Part shown: positions 19,388 to 28,330 of the stretch, piece after piece
How the letters are laid out: the number at the start of each line of letters is the position of its first letter
Numbering within the stretch: the stretch's first letter is position 1
Assembly (NCBI GenBank): GCA_900754285.1
Contig: CAAECB010000080.1
Coordinates: 1-64,000, forward strand
Direction of reading: 5' to 3'
From: Clostridia bacterium
Lineage (GTDB): Bacteria > Bacillota > Clostridia > TANB77 > CAG-508
Length of the DNA stretch: 64,000 nt
Position numbers and translations under genes: made by a program
The notes under the pieces: generated by a model
Databases searched by the model: none
Seen by the model: the letters and a program-made list of their open reading frames with translations, nothing else
Told to the model about the DNA's origin: nothing

Positions 19388-19426
19388 AGAACTATTAGTA
19401 TAAAATACTAATAGTTCTTATTTTTT
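19388..19426. terminator. Bidirectional terminator between VanW gene and ypeB
   Basis: A 14-base-pair stem (AGAACTATTAGTAT and complement) with an AAA loop is followed on the plus strand by TATTTTTT. It separates two convergent genes and probably serves both, overlapping the ypeB stop codon. Confidence 0.85.
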
Positions 19427-20810
19427 ACATTGTTAGAACCCCATTTGGAGTATCTTTAATAACTAAAATATCTTCTTCTCTACCATTTTCTGCATTAATA
19501 TATACTAAAAATTCAGTATTATCTACTTTACCTTTAAATTCATAACACAAAATTTCAGTCTTCCATTCTGTAGGAATATATGCCATTCCTTCACTTTCTA
19601 TATTAAGTTGTTTATTTAAAGTTTTTTTAGCATCTTCTTTAGAAATTTTGATTTTTGAAATATCTCTTATAGTATGATTATTTAAATATCCTGTAGTTTC
19701 AATACCTAAAACTTCTCCATTATCTAAAGCAACTTTAACTTTAATTAAATCTGGATACATTACAACTCCATCTTGATTATAAGCATAATTTATAGTCATT
19801 ATTCCATTTTGTTTTAAATAATATGTTTCTTTCATATTTTCAAAGCCATGTTTAGATAAAAAATTTTTTCCAATATTGTCTGCATCATCTTGTGAGATTA
19901 TTTCAGAAGTAACTTCTCTATCATAATTCATATAAATTACATGTCCACCTTTTTGAGAAATAGAAACACTTATATTTTTATCATCATTAGTTTGGACAGA
20001 AAATGTGTAAGAAGGAATTGTTGCATTTTCTGATAATCCTAAACTTGAAATCTCTTTTATTTTATCTTGATTAATTAATTGTGTTACAACTTGTTTTGCT
20101 TTTTCTTCATCAATATTTTCTCCTGTTAGTCCTTTTTTCTCTTCATTAGTCAAATGTTCAGAAAATGCTCCATCATAAATTAATCCTGAATACTCATGAA
20201 AATTCTCTTCTAGATTACTAAATCCATCTTTACTTTCTGTACTTACTTGTTGTGCAAATGCTGCATTACCTTTTTTGGTTAACTCTCCCCATTTAATTCT
20301 TCCTGAATTAATATCTTCTGATAATTGATTCAAAATACTTTCTAGTTCTAAACTATAATCATGTAATTCTTTTAGATTCTTCAAGTCCTCTTCTCCTAAG
20401 CTTTCATCATAAATATTTTTGCGTGATAAAGAATAACTATAATCACTTACTTGATTTAAAAACTTTTGTGTTTTTTCAAGTTCCTGGCTCTCTATTGGTA
20501 ATCTTGATAAATATGTCTGTGCCATATTGGCTTCTCTCCATAAACTTGTTAGTGTTTCTGCTCCATGTTGTGGTGTTGTTGATATTAATGATTTTGCCAA
20601 ATATGTTTCTACATTTTCTACATAATCTACTAATTCATAAAATGCCATATTATAAGTATCTTCTGAAACTTGTCTTGCTTGTACTTGTTTTTGATATAAT
20701 AATATTCCTAATATAATTATTATTAGCAAAAATACTCCTATTACACTTAGCATATGCCCTTTTTTTAATCTATCTACCCAATCTTGAATTTTATTCATAT
20801 AAATTTTCAT
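19425..20810 (-). CDS. ypeB: Germination protein YpeB
   Basis: YpeB is required for stable deposition of the spore cortex-lytic enzyme SleB and acts in the spore inner membrane region. The 461-residue protein has an N-terminal membrane helix (about 21-41), a long helical domain containing TYNMAFYELVDYVENVE, and C-terminal PepSY domains (about 230-450). The gene follows sleB in the same direction with a 71-base gap, the classic sleB-ypeB operon. A second ATG four codons in is an alternative start. In relatives the operon is transcribed in the forespore by sigma G; I did not resolve that promoter. Confidence 0.93.
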   Translation of the reverse strand: MKIYMNKIQDWVDRLKKGHMLSVIGVFLLIIIILGILLYQKQVQARQVSEDTYNMAFYELVDYVENVETYLAKSLISTTPQHGAETLTSLWREANMAQTYLSRLPIESQELEKTQKFLNQVSDYSYSLSRKNIYDESLGEEDLKNLKELHDYSLELESILNQLSEDINSGRIKWGELTKKGNAAFAQQVSTESKDGFSNLEENFHEYSGLIYDGAFSEHLTNEEKKGLTGENIDEEKAKQVVTQLINQDKIKEISSLGLSENATIPSYTFSVQTNDDKNISVSISQKGGHVIYMNYDREVTSEIISQDDADNIGKNFLSKHGFENMKETYYLKQNGIMTINYAYNQDGVVMYPDLIKVKVALDNGEVLGIETTGYLNNHTIRDISKIKISKEDAKKTLNKQLNIESEGMAYIPTEWKTEILCYEFKGKVDNTEFLVYINAENGREEDILVIKDTPNGVLTM

Positions 20811-20881
20811 TCCTTTCCTTTATTGAAATTTTTTATAATGTAAATTTTATAAAACTCCATTTTCCGCTTATCCATTCTTTA

Positions 20882-21376
20882 TTATTTGCAAAATCTGTGT
20901 TTACCTATTGTTTTTACTAATGGCCTTGACCATATCCATTTATTTGTTGCTGTTGCAGGATTAAAATAATATATACATCCACCTGTTGGATCCCATCCAT
21001 TCATTGCATCTCTAGCAGCTTTATATACTGTTGAATTTTCTGCTATTGGCTTATTTATTTGTCCATCTGATACTGCTGTAAAAGCACCTTTTTGATATAT
21101 TACTCCTGCTATCGTATTAGGGAACTGCGAACTTTTTACTCTGTTTAATATAACTGCTCCTACTGCAACTTGTCCCTCGTATGGTTCTCCTCTTGCTTCT
21201 CCATTAATTGCTCTTGCCATTAATTGTACATCTGATGTAGAGTTCGTACTTTTTGCATATGTTATACTAGAATATTTTTTATTACTTTTTTTAAATATGT
21301 TTTCCACAAATAACCCACATACTGTGAATAACATTATTACTAATAAACTTATTAATATTTTTTTTATCTTTTTCAA
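20882..21376 (-). CDS. sleB: Spore cortex-lytic hydrolase SleB
   Basis: SleB degrades spore cortex peptidoglycan during germination. The best start is the TTG at 21376, preceded by AGAGGTG at a five-base spacing, rather than the upstream ATG at 21424; this gives 164 residues. A signal or anchor helix (about residues 6-28) is followed by the SleB hydrolase domain with the conserved MARAINGEARGE motif carrying the catalytic glutamate, VAVGAVILNRV, and GGCIYYFNPATA. The peptidoglycan-binding domain found in longer SleB proteins is absent. It lies directly upstream of ypeB. Confidence 0.92.
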   Translation of the reverse strand: MKKIKKILISLLVIMLFTVCGLFVENIFKKSNKKYSSITYAKSTNSTSDVQLMARAINGEARGEPYEGQVAVGAVILNRVKSSQFPNTIAGVIYQKGAFTAVSDGQINKPIAENSTVYKAARDAMNGWDPTGGCIYYFNPATATNKWIWSRPLVKTIGKHRFCK

Positions 21377-21494
21377 ATTATCACCTCTTTCTATATTTTG
21401 TATTTTTTTCAAAAAAATATACATTATTTTTTTAATTTGCTTGTTTTTTTACAAAATATATTATATAGTAATAACCATAGATTGAGAGGAAAAT

Positions 21495-22637
21495 ATGGAT
21501 ACAGATAAAAAGAAAATTATAATATTTTATGCATCATATGGAGGTGGACACCTAAATGCAGCAAAGTCACTAGAAACATGTCTAAAAGCAGAACATCCGA
21601 ATTTTGAAGTTGAACTAATTGATTGCATGAAATATGTAAATATAGGAATTGAAAAAATCACAACAACAGCATACAAAGAAATTACAAAAAAAATGCCATG
21701 GGCATGGGGAAAATTATATGCAGATTCTCAAAAAGGAATATTAGCACATTTATCAAGTAGAACAAATAAATTTTTTGCAATAAAATTGCTAAAATTATTA
21801 AGAGAAAAACGACCAGATATAATAATTTCAACACATTTTTTTGGAAGTCAAATGTGTAGTTATTTAAAAAGAAAAGGAAAAATAAATGCAAAATTAGCAA
21901 CAATAATGACAGATTTTGCTCCACATGGTCAATGGCTAATTGGTAGTAATAATATTGATTATTATTTTGTTGCTCATCAAGGTATGAAAACATATTTAAT
22001 ATCACAAAATATTTCTGAAGAAAAAATATTTGTTACAGGTATTCCTATTTCAAATAGATTTTTATTAGATTTTAATAAACAAGAAATATTAGAAAATTTT
22101 AATCTGTCTAAAAATAGAAAAAACATTTTATTTTTTGGTGGTGGGGAATTTGGTCTAGGAAAAGCTAGGACCGTAGAAATCTTTGAATCCCTAGTAAAAA
22201 ATATAAATAATAATTATTCTATTATTGCTGTTGCTGGTAAAAATGAAAAAATGAAACAACATTTTGAAGAAGTTGTTTCTAAATATAACAAACAAGAATA
22301 TGTGCGTGTACTTGGTTTTACTAATCAAGTTCCAGAATTAATGCATATCTGTGAATTTGTAGTTACAAAACCAGGTGGTCTTACAACTTCAGAAAGTTTA
22401 GCATGTAATTTACCAATGGTTATTATTAACCCTCTTCCTGGTCAAGAAGAAGAAAATGCAGAACTTCTTGTAAAAAATGGTATTGCTATTTGGATAAAAA
22501 AAGATGATAATCCTCAAGTAATTTTTGAACAACTTTTTTCTAATCCAGAAAAACTAAAAATTATGAAACAAAATACTAATATTTTAGCTAAACCTTTTTC
22601 AACTAAAAATATTTGTGAAATTATATTAGAACACTAG
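21495..22637 (+). CDS. Processive diacylglycerol beta-glucosyltransferase (UgtP/MGDG synthase family)
   Basis: The 380-residue GT28-type protein opens with the MGDG-synthase motif ASYGGGHLNAAKSL (residues 13-26) and has the C-terminal UDP-sugar binding segment VVTKPGGLTTSESLA followed by PLPGQEEENA. Such enzymes move glucose or galactose from UDP-sugar to diacylglycerol for glycolipids and lipoteichoic acid anchors, on the cytoplasmic membrane face. It is a single gene on the plus strand with an AGAGG ribosome site. The exact sugar cannot be read from sequence. Confidence 0.87.
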   Translation: MDTDKKKIIIFYASYGGGHLNAAKSLETCLKAEHPNFEVELIDCMKYVNIGIEKITTTAYKEITKKMPWAWGKLYADSQKGILAHLSSRTNKFFAIKLLKLLREKRPDIIISTHFFGSQMCSYLKRKGKINAKLATIMTDFAPHGQWLIGSNNIDYYFVAHQGMKTYLISQNISEEKIFVTGIPISNRFLLDFNKQEILENFNLSKNRKNILFFGGGEFGLGKARTVEIFESLVKNINNNYSIIAVAGKNEKMKQHFEEVVSKYNKQEYVRVLGFTNQVPELMHICEFVVTKPGGLTTSESLACNLPMVIINPLPGQEEENAELLVKNGIAIWIKKDDNPQVIFEQLFSNPEKLKIMKQNTNILAKPFSTKNICEIILEH

Positions 22638-22647
22638 CATAATATTT

Positions 22648-22695
22648 AGAACAAAAGCAGACATTAATAACCTTAGCACTTATTAAAAGATTTTA
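22648..22695 (+). repeat. 48-bp intergenic repeat, copy 3
   Basis: This copy begins 11 bases after the glucosyltransferase stop and differs from copy 2 at about nine positions. It runs straight into a terminator hairpin. Confidence 0.65.
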
Positions 22696-22730
22696 AAGAG
22701 CCTCACTTCCAAAAGTTTGGCTCTTTTATC
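22695..22730. terminator. Terminator between glucosyltransferase gene and recR
   Basis: The stem AAAGAGCC/GGCTCTTT with a 16-base loop is followed by a short T run. It sits between convergent genes. Confidence 0.6.
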
Positions 22731-22768
22731 TATTAAAATTTGCTCTAATTTTAAAAACAAATTTATTA

Positions 22769-23377
22769 TTAAATTTCTCTTCTACCTTCTAGTGCTTTAG
22801 TCAAAGTAACTTCATCTGTATACTCCAAGTCTCCTCCAACAGGAACTCCATGAGCAATTCTAGTAACCTTAATTCCTAAAGGCTTAATTAATTTAGACAA
22901 ATACATAGCCGTAGCTTCACCCTCAACTCTAGGATTTGTAGCTAATATAACTTCTTTAACTTGTCCATCCATAAGTCTAGAAAGTAATTCTTTAATTTTA
23001 ATATCATCTGGTCCCACACCATTCATAGGAGAAATAGAACCATGTAAAACATGATATACACCTTTAAATTCATGTGTTTTTTCCATTGCCACAATATCTC
23101 TTACATCTTCAACTACACATATAGAAGATGCATCTCTTTTTGGATTACTGCAAATTGGACATGGGTCAGTATCTGAAATATTAAAACATTTACTACAATA
23201 TTTCAAATTTTTCTTTGCCTCTAATATAGAATTTACAAATTTGCTTGTTTCTTCTTCTGTTGAATTTAATATATAAAATGCAAGTCTAGCAGCAGTCTTA
23301 TGACCAATGCTAGGCAATCTTTCAAAACTTTCTATTAGTCTTTCTATTGATGGTGAATATAATGACATTCCATTCAC
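22769..23377 (-). CDS. recR: Recombination mediator RecR
   Basis: RecR works with RecO (and RecF) to load RecA at gaps. The 202-residue protein has the N-terminal helix-hairpin-helix ([11 protein letters not shown]), a four-cysteine zinc finger at 61, 64, 73 and 76, a Toprim domain beginning ICVVEDVRD, and the conserved C-terminal end. A second ATG three codons in (MSLYSPS) is also possible. It is the last gene of the dnaX-ybaB-recR cluster, as in many Firmicutes. Confidence 0.96.
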   Translation of the reverse strand: MNGMSLYSPSIERLIESFERLPSIGHKTAARLAFYILNSTEEETSKFVNSILEAKKNLKYCSKCFNISDTDPCPICSNPKRDASSICVVEDVRDIVAMEKTHEFKGVYHVLHGSISPMNGVGPDDIKIKELLSRLMDGQVKEVILATNPRVEGEATAMYLSKLIKPLGIKVTRIAHGVPVGGDLEYTDEVTLTKALEGRREI

Positions 23378-23464
23378 GCCCTTTCCCTAAAGCATATATC
23401 ATTTACGATTTTTGTGCACTGTTATTTTTTATTCTTTAATAACCTGCTATTATCAAAATTAAAA

Positions 23465-23809
23465 TTACATCAAACCAGGTATATTAAATTTACCTAATTC
23501 AGCAGCTTGAGCAGAATCAACTTTTCTTAAAGCTTCATTAACACAAGTTAAAATTAAATCTTCTAGCATTTCTACATCATCTGGATCAACCACATCTTTT
23601 TGAATTTTAATTTCTTTTAAAGTTTTATCTCCTGAAACTTTAACACTAATAGCTCCTCCTCCAGCAGTTGCGTCAAATTCTTTTTGAGCTAATTCTTCTT
23701 GTGATTTTTCCATACTTACTTGCATTTTTTTAGCTTCTTTCATTAAATTATTTATATTCATTCCTCCGAATCCGCCCATACCTCCTGGGAATCCACCTCT
23801 TTTTGCCAT
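23465..23809 (-). CDS. YbaB/EbfC nucleoid-associated protein
   Basis: The protein (114 residues from the ATG at 23809; a GTG at 23818 is in frame) has a glycine-rich start, then the YbaB signature NINNLMKEAKKMQ and a short beta region ending with FNIPGLM. The family forms DNA-binding dimers. The gene sits between dnaX and recR, its usual place, and an AAAGGA site 11 bases upstream supports the ATG. Confidence 0.93.
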   Translation of the reverse strand: MAKRGGFPGGMGGFGGMNINNLMKEAKKMQVSMEKSQEELAQKEFDATAGGGAISVKVSGDKTLKEIKIQKDVVDPDDVEMLEDLILTCVNEALRKVDSAQAAELGKFNIPGLM

Positions 23810-23907
23810 TTTTATCACATTCCTTTCACTTATATTTTAATAAATTAGACATTTTCTACTTTCATATTTTAAGAACTTTATTAAAATATGAAAACAATTT
23901 TTTATGC

Positions 23908-25515
23908 TTAATCAATTATATTTAATGGTATATTTGCATCATTTGCAAAATTTTGTAAATTTTGCTCAGCCGTAAGTTTTGTTACCACTGCATTTGATGT
24001 GTCTATATATTTAATATGCATTTCTTTGCCACAAGCCATTGAAACCAATTTAGTTAATTCTTTTACATTTTCTTGTTTTTCTAAAACTGTTTTTCCAAAA
24101 GGTGTTAAACCTTTTGAAAATTCAATACCTACTGTCATATCATTTATTTCTTTTGCTTGTGTATTTATTAAATTTGTATATAAAACAATTCTTCCATTGT
24201 TTTTTAAACTTCCTAATATATTAGGCCATGCCTTAGCAATACCTTCACTTGATGCTTTTATTTTTATTTCTGGTCTTATTGATACATTTTTTTGTGTATT
24301 ATTTGTTCTTAAATTATTAGCCTGCACATTATTTACCACAACACTATTTGCTTGACTACTAGGCATTTGTACTGTTTGACTAACTCCTGCTGGAGCTTGA
24401 GTTGTATAAACCACTTGTTGTACTTGTGTAAATTCTTCTGGCTTAGCACATAATTTTATCATCTCTGCTTGGAAAACTACACTCTTTTGATTAGACCATT
24501 TTATCCTGCTTTGTAATTCAGACAATTGATATATTAATTGTACTAATCTCATTTTAGGAACTTCAATAGATATATTTTTTATTTGTTCTAATTCGTTTTG
24601 ATTATATAAATCTAATTTTTTTGTACTTTGGAATACTAATATATCTTTTACATATTTAATCATTTCAAATAAAAAATTATCTAAATCTTTTCCCTGATTT
24701 AAAATATCATTTGTACTTTGTATTGTGTTTTCAACATTATATTCAATTATAGCTTTTACAATGTTATTAACAAAATCAAATTTAGGAATTCCTACTAAAT
24801 CTTTTATTTTATCTTCATCTATTTTGTTTTCTCCATCTTGTATGCATCTTTCCAAAATAGATAATGCATCTCTCATTGCTCCCTCTGACAAAACCGCTAT
24901 AATTTGAAGTGCTCCTTCTGTTATTTCTATATTGCTTTCTTCGCAAACAATTTTTAATCTTTTTATTATATCTTCATTTGATATTCTTTTAAAATCAAAT
25001 CTTTGACATCTTGATAAAATTGTTGCTGGCAATTTTTGTGGTTCTGTTGTTGCTAAAATAAATTTTACATGTTCTGGTGGTTCTTCTAATGTTTTTAATA
25101 GTGCATTGAATGCTGCTATTGAAAGCATATGAACCTCATCTATTATATATACTCTATATTTTGCTTTTGTTGGTAAAAAATTTACTTCTTCTCTTATACT
25201 TCTAACATCTTCAACACCATTATTAGAGGCTGCATCCATTTCTACAATATCTGTTAAAGACCCATTTATTGCTGCTTTGCAGATTTCACATTCATTACAT
25301 GGCTCTCCATCTTTTGGATTTAAGCAATTTATTGCTCTTGCCAAAATTTTTGCAGATGATGTTTTTCCTGTTCCTCTTCCTCCATTAAACAAATATGCAT
25401 GGCCTACTCTATTAGCCATAATTTGATTTCTTAGTGTTCTTGTTATATGTTCTTGACCAACCATTTCTCCAAAAGTCATTGGTCTAAATTTTCTATAAAG
25501 AGCTGTGTACCCCAC
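23908..25515 (-). CDS. dnaX: DNA polymerase III subunits gamma and tau
   Basis: DnaX is the clamp-loader ATPase. The frame is open to 25584, but that part overlaps the SRP RNA, and the conserved protein begins at a GTG at 25515 (VGYTALYRKFRP), giving 535 residues. It has the P-loop GGRGTGKTS near residues 45-53, a four-cysteine zinc module, the DEVHM Walker B, the SRC sensor (ILSRCQRFDF) and a C-terminal tau-like region. It lies about 30 bases behind the SRP RNA and ahead of ybaB and recR. Confidence 0.96.
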   Translation of the reverse strand: MGYTALYRKFRPMTFGEMVGQEHITRTLRNQIMANRVGHAYLFNGGRGTGKTSSAKILARAINCLNPKDGEPCNECEICKAAINGSLTDIVEMDAASNNGVEDVRSIREEVNFLPTKAKYRVYIIDEVHMLSIAAFNALLKTLEEPPEHVKFILATTEPQKLPATILSRCQRFDFKRISNEDIIKRLKIVCEESNIEITEGALQIIAVLSEGAMRDALSILERCIQDGENKIDEDKIKDLVGIPKFDFVNNIVKAIIEYNVENTIQSTNDILNQGKDLDNFLFEMIKYVKDILVFQSTKKLDLYNQNELEQIKNISIEVPKMRLVQLIYQLSELQSRIKWSNQKSVVFQAEMIKLCAKPEEFTQVQQVVYTTQAPAGVSQTVQMPSSQANSVVVNNVQANNLRTNNTQKNVSIRPEIKIKASSEGIAKAWPNILGSLKNNGRIVLYTNLINTQAKEINDMTVGIEFSKGLTPFGKTVLEKQENVKELTKLVSMACGKEMHIKYIDTSNAVVTKLTAEQNLQNFANDANIPLNIID

Positions 25516-25544
25516 TCCTATCACATCCTTTATACAACAAAAAT

Positions 25545-25676
25545 GGTAAGGTCTTAATCTCTCTATAGAGAGCACTCCACACAAAAGTATCTACTTATTG
25601 CTGCTTCCTTCCGGATCTGACAAGGTTCATAGGCTCCTGTCGGATTACTCTCTATACAAAGATTAAATCCTTTACC
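25545..25676 (-). ncRNA. ffs: Bacterial signal recognition particle RNA (4.5S-like)
   Basis: On the minus strand the sequence contains the invariant SRP apical motif CAGATCCGGAAGGAAGCAGC. The ends pair: GGTAAAGGATTTAATC at the 5' side matches GATTAAGACCTTACC at the 3' side, giving a rod about 130 bases long. A T run follows the 3' end and serves as terminator. The gene sits directly in front of dnaX, its conserved place in Firmicutes. The ends are my estimate from base pairing. Confidence 0.93.
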
Positions 25677-25722
25677 ATCTGTATTATATACTGATTTATA
25701 ATTTTTGGCAAGTACTTTTTCA

Positions 25723-26493
25723 TTATTCTTTTATTCTTTTAAAAACATATTTGCTCATATCCGTAAATTCTTTTGATGCTGTCCCATTTTCTATAACATC
25801 TTCTAATGGTAATTCTAACGGAATTGAAGCTTTATATATTTTACCAGAATCTAATTTTATTGAAATATCAAATTTGATATTTATTTTTAAATCTTCTAAA
25901 GAAATATTTGCCTTTTTTAATAATTCATTATGATTAATTTGTTCATCATTTGCTACATAATTTGCAATATCACAATTACTACAGCGGAAAACCATAATTC
26001 CACCTTGATTTGTGATTTTCATTTCTTTCATATCTGCTTTTTCTGCTACTTCATATTTTAAGTCTTTTGTAATATTTTCTTCTACATTAGAAAATATCGC
26101 ATTTGGATTTTCAATATCTGGCCTAAATATTTTTAGTGTTCCTTTTTCATTTTCTTTACTGACTTCTATATTATCTATATTTATTTCTTTTATAGTTTCT
26201 TTCTTTTCTGATTCATTGTATTCTGGATTTTTGTCTACATATAAATATATATCATTATCCTGGTCTATTGTAAAATTCCATTGATTTCCTTCTACTTTTT
26301 CTTCTTTATCATTTCCTTGTGCTGAACTTATTATTGATATTTTTGAAAGTATATATGGCATATTTGTTTCGCCTTCTACTTCATATTTTACACTTGTTAT
26401 CCAAACTGCAAATATTACAATAAATATAATAAATAATAAAATCCCTATGTGAAAAAATTTATTGTTTGTTATTCTTTTTATATCAAATTTCAT
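25723..26493 (-). CDS. Unknown single-pass membrane protein
   Basis: The 256-residue protein has one N-terminal membrane helix (about 15-35) and a large external domain rich in acidic residues, with a lone FRCSNCDIAN cysteine pair near 170. I do not recognise the family. It starts inside the last codons of tadA, so it is probably translated from the same message. It lies between tadA and the SRP RNA, and its role is unknown. Confidence 0.6.
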   Translation of the reverse strand: MKFDIKRITNNKFFHIGILLFIIFIVIFAVWITSVKYEVEGETNMPYILSKISIISSAQGNDKEEKVEGNQWNFTIDQDNDIYLYVDKNPEYNESEKKETIKEINIDNIEVSKENEKGTLKIFRPDIENPNAIFSNVEENITKDLKYEVAEKADMKEMKITNQGGIMVFRCSNCDIANYVANDEQINHNELLKKANISLEDLKINIKFDISIKLDSGKIYKASIPLELPLEDVIENGTASKEFTDMSKYVFKRIKE

Positions 26494-26974
26494 TATTTAT
26501 CACATTCCCTTCTTTTTTCTTTTGCTTTGCTAATCGCAAGTCTTTAAAAAAGTCTTTTAGTATTTGCTCACATTCTTCTTCTAACACTCCTGATTCATAT
26601 TCTACTTTGTGATTAAATGTGTAATCTTCTAGTAAATTAAAAACAGAACCTATTGCTCCTGTTTTTAAATCATGTGTTCCATAATATATTTTTTTTATTC
26701 TTGATTGTATTATCGCTCCTGCACACATTGCACATGGCTCTAATGTTACATACATCTCACAATCTAATAATCTCCATGATTGTAATTTTTTACTTGCTTT
26801 TTGTATTGCTATTATTTCTGCATGTTTTGTTGTGTCTGTTTTACTTTCTTTTAAGTTATGCCCTCTTGCTATTATTTTTCCATCTTTTACTATTACACAT
26901 CCTACTGGTACTTCTAGTTTTTCATATGCTTTTTTGGCTTCTTTTAACGCTTCTTTCATGAATTTTTCTTGCAT
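26483..26974 (-). CDS. tadA: tRNA-specific adenosine-34 deaminase
   Basis: TadA converts A34 to inosine in tRNA-Arg(ACG). The zinc-binding HAE motif is at 51-53 and the PCAMC motif at 80-84, counted from the ATG at 26974, which has an AAAGGA site nine bases upstream (the frame extends to 27001). Length is 163 residues. TadA lets one tRNA read CGU, CGC and CGA but not CGG, which bears on the CGG recoding described in the prophage. It overlaps the next gene by 11 bases. Confidence 0.93.
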   Translation of the reverse strand: MQEKFMKEALKEAKKAYEKLEVPVGCVIVKDGKIIARGHNLKESKTDTTKHAEIIAIQKASKKLQSWRLLDCEMYVTLEPCAMCAGAIIQSRIKKIYYGTHDLKTGAIGSVFNLLEDYTFNHKVEYESGVLEEECEQILKDFFKDLRLAKQKKKEGNVINNEI

Positions 26975-27010
26975 TTTTTGCTTTCCTTTCCAATAGCGCA
27001 TTTTATAATA

Positions 27011-27190
27011 TTAAAATTTTTCATCTAGCCATTTTCTTACTTTTTCTTGGTGTTCCCAGCCATTTTTATATAATTTATACAAATTTCTAAATGCTAGGAA
27101 CAAACATATACTTAATATTTTAAACCTTTTTAAACTTTTGCAATTTTCTAATAACTCTATAAAACTTTTTCTATTGCATTAATTATTGCA
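27011..27190 (-). other. Open frame without a clear start, in +1 frame after a small gene
   Basis: About 60 codons stay open after the AGG-TAA end of the upstream 27191-27454 gene, in the +1 frame, ending with KNGWEHQEKVRKWLDEKF. The composition looks like coding sequence. There is no in-frame ATG; only TTG or ATT codons exist and none has a good ribosome site. It may be a remnant, a gene with a rare start, or an extension reached by frameshifting. Confidence 0.3.
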
Positions 27191-27454
27191 TTACCTTATC
27201 ATTTTATTTACAGTATTTATTCTGACTAAATTTACAACTTTATTAAAAGTTTTATTAAATACATTTACAATTAATTTTTCTTTCCAATTTAATTCTTCTG
27301 TTAGTTCATTTACTACTATTTCTTTTGCTTCTTTCATAAAAAATCCCTTCCTTTGCAAATTTTTATTATTTGCAATAAAGAGGTTATATTGTAGTCTTAT
27401 TATACCCTTTTCTTCATTTTTTGTAAATACCTTTTTTTCTTTTTTGTTTTTCAT
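27191..27454 (-). CDS. Small hypothetical protein with two plausible starts
   Basis: Translation could begin at 27454 (87 residues, AGAGGGG nine bases upstream) or at 27337 (48 residues, GGAAGGG seven bases upstream, MKEAKEIVVNELTEELNWKE). The shorter form looks like a compact amphipathic helix protein. I do not recognise a function. It lies between tadA and a strong plus-strand promoter that fires away from it. Confidence 0.5.
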   Translation of the reverse strand: MKNKKEKKVFTKNEEKGIIRLQYNLFIANNKNLQRKGFFMKEAKEIVVNELTEELNWKEKLIVNVFNKTFNKVVNLVRINTVNKMIR

Positions 27455-27484
27455 AAATAAAAACCCCTCTTTCGTAAATATAAT

Positions 27485-27597
27485 TTGACAATTTACTCGT
27501 AAGAGGTTATACTTAATTTACAGTTAACTCTTTTGAGTAAATTGTTTGTGGAAAAGAGATGTATTAGATTTGCGGTCCGTGCATCTCTTTTTTCTTA
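27485..27597 (+). ncRNA. Candidate small RNA with consensus promoter and terminator
   Basis: A perfect -35 TTGACA (27485-27490), 17-base spacer and -10 TATACT (27508-27513) point rightward. About 80 bases later a hairpin (AAAGAGATG pairing with CATCTCTTT, large loop) ends in TTTTTTC. No open frame of note lies between. The promoter itself lies in a 56-base inverted repeat (27489-27544). The transcript is inferred. Confidence 0.5.
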
Positions 27598-27689
27598 TTA
27601 TACCAGATTTATTTTCTATGTCAAAACCCGTTTTCGACAAAAAAAGCCTGTATGTATTGAAAATACTACAAACTTTTTTTCAGATTTTT

Positions 27690-28034
27690 TTATTGTTCCA
27701 AATTCGTTCTACTTCTAAGCTCATGCCAATTTACTCCTGATATATATTTTATGCTTTCTGATGACAATAATTTATTTTTCTTTGCATATTTATTCCATTC
27801 CTGTATTGTTGGAAATTTTTCTTTTTTTCTTGTTATCTCTTTCAAACATTTTATAGACTCTTCATACTTTAAATATACAAAATTATCTTTTGGATATTGC
27901 ACTTCTTTTTTATAATATTCATTTAATACTTCATCAAAACGTTTACTTACTTTCTTTGTTTCTTTTGAATTTAATCCATACTTTTCTACAATTGCATCTA
28001 GTTTATTTCTTATTCTCTTTAATCTTTCTTTCAT
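27690..28034 (-). CDS. Spo0E-like Spo0A phosphatase with C-terminal extension
   Basis: Residues 5-42 match the small Spo0E family, aspartyl-phosphate phosphatases that remove phosphate from Spo0A: the pattern LKRIRNKLDAIVEKYGL then SKRFDEVLNEYY keeps the S-x-x-x-D core. Spo0E proteins are usually 50-85 residues; this one has about 65 extra residues ending in IKYISGVNWHEL, which resembles HNH-associated small repeats. A Spo0A box lies in its promoter, suggesting feedback. The Spo0E call is by motif only. Confidence 0.65.
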   Translation of the reverse strand: MKERLKRIRNKLDAIVEKYGLNSKETKKVSKRFDEVLNEYYKKEVQYPKDNFVYLKYEESIKCLKEITRKKEKFPTIQEWNKYAKKNKLLSSESIKYISGVNWHELRSRTNLEQ

Positions 28035-28094
28035 CTTTTCTCTCCGTCTTTTGTTTTTTTCATATTATATCATACTATTTATATAAAGATGCGT

Positions 28095-28128
28095 AGTGTA
28101 AAGCTGTATTAGTAAATTTTATGTCGAA
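28095..28128 (-). promoter_or_regulatory. Spo0A box and -10 of the Spo0E-like gene
   Basis: The 0A box TGTCGAA (28122-28128, plus strand) is followed, on the minus strand, by 21 bases and then TACACT at 28095-28100. The same 21-base spacing is found at two other Spo0A-box promoters in this window. A further TATAAT closer to the gene could be a second promoter. Confidence 0.5.
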
Positions 28129-28236
28129 ATATGTTGTAAATTATACTTTTAGTTTGAATTTTTATTGACTTTTATATTTTCTTTTGATATTATATTTTTA
28201 TCGTTTGGCACTCACCATGACAGCTTAGTTGTATTA

Positions 28237-28279
28237 AGTAGCAACTAGTTGTTATGCAAATATTAATTTAGTTGCTACT
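28237..28279. repeat. Inverted repeat upstream of small membrane protein gene
   Basis: AGTAGCAACTA (28237-28247) and its exact complement (28269-28279) flank a 21-base loop. It lies in the presumed 5' leader of the 28331 gene and could be an operator or an RNA hairpin. Confidence 0.5.
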
Positions 28280-28330
28280 ATCATGCAACTAGGGATTAGA
28301 CCTTATTTGCAATACGAGGAGGTGAGTGAA

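Noticed and set aside
27620..27639. Spo0A-box-like pair downstream of the Spo0E-like gene
   Set aside because: The boxes are in opposite orientation and no -10 lies at the 21-base spacing seen at the other sites.
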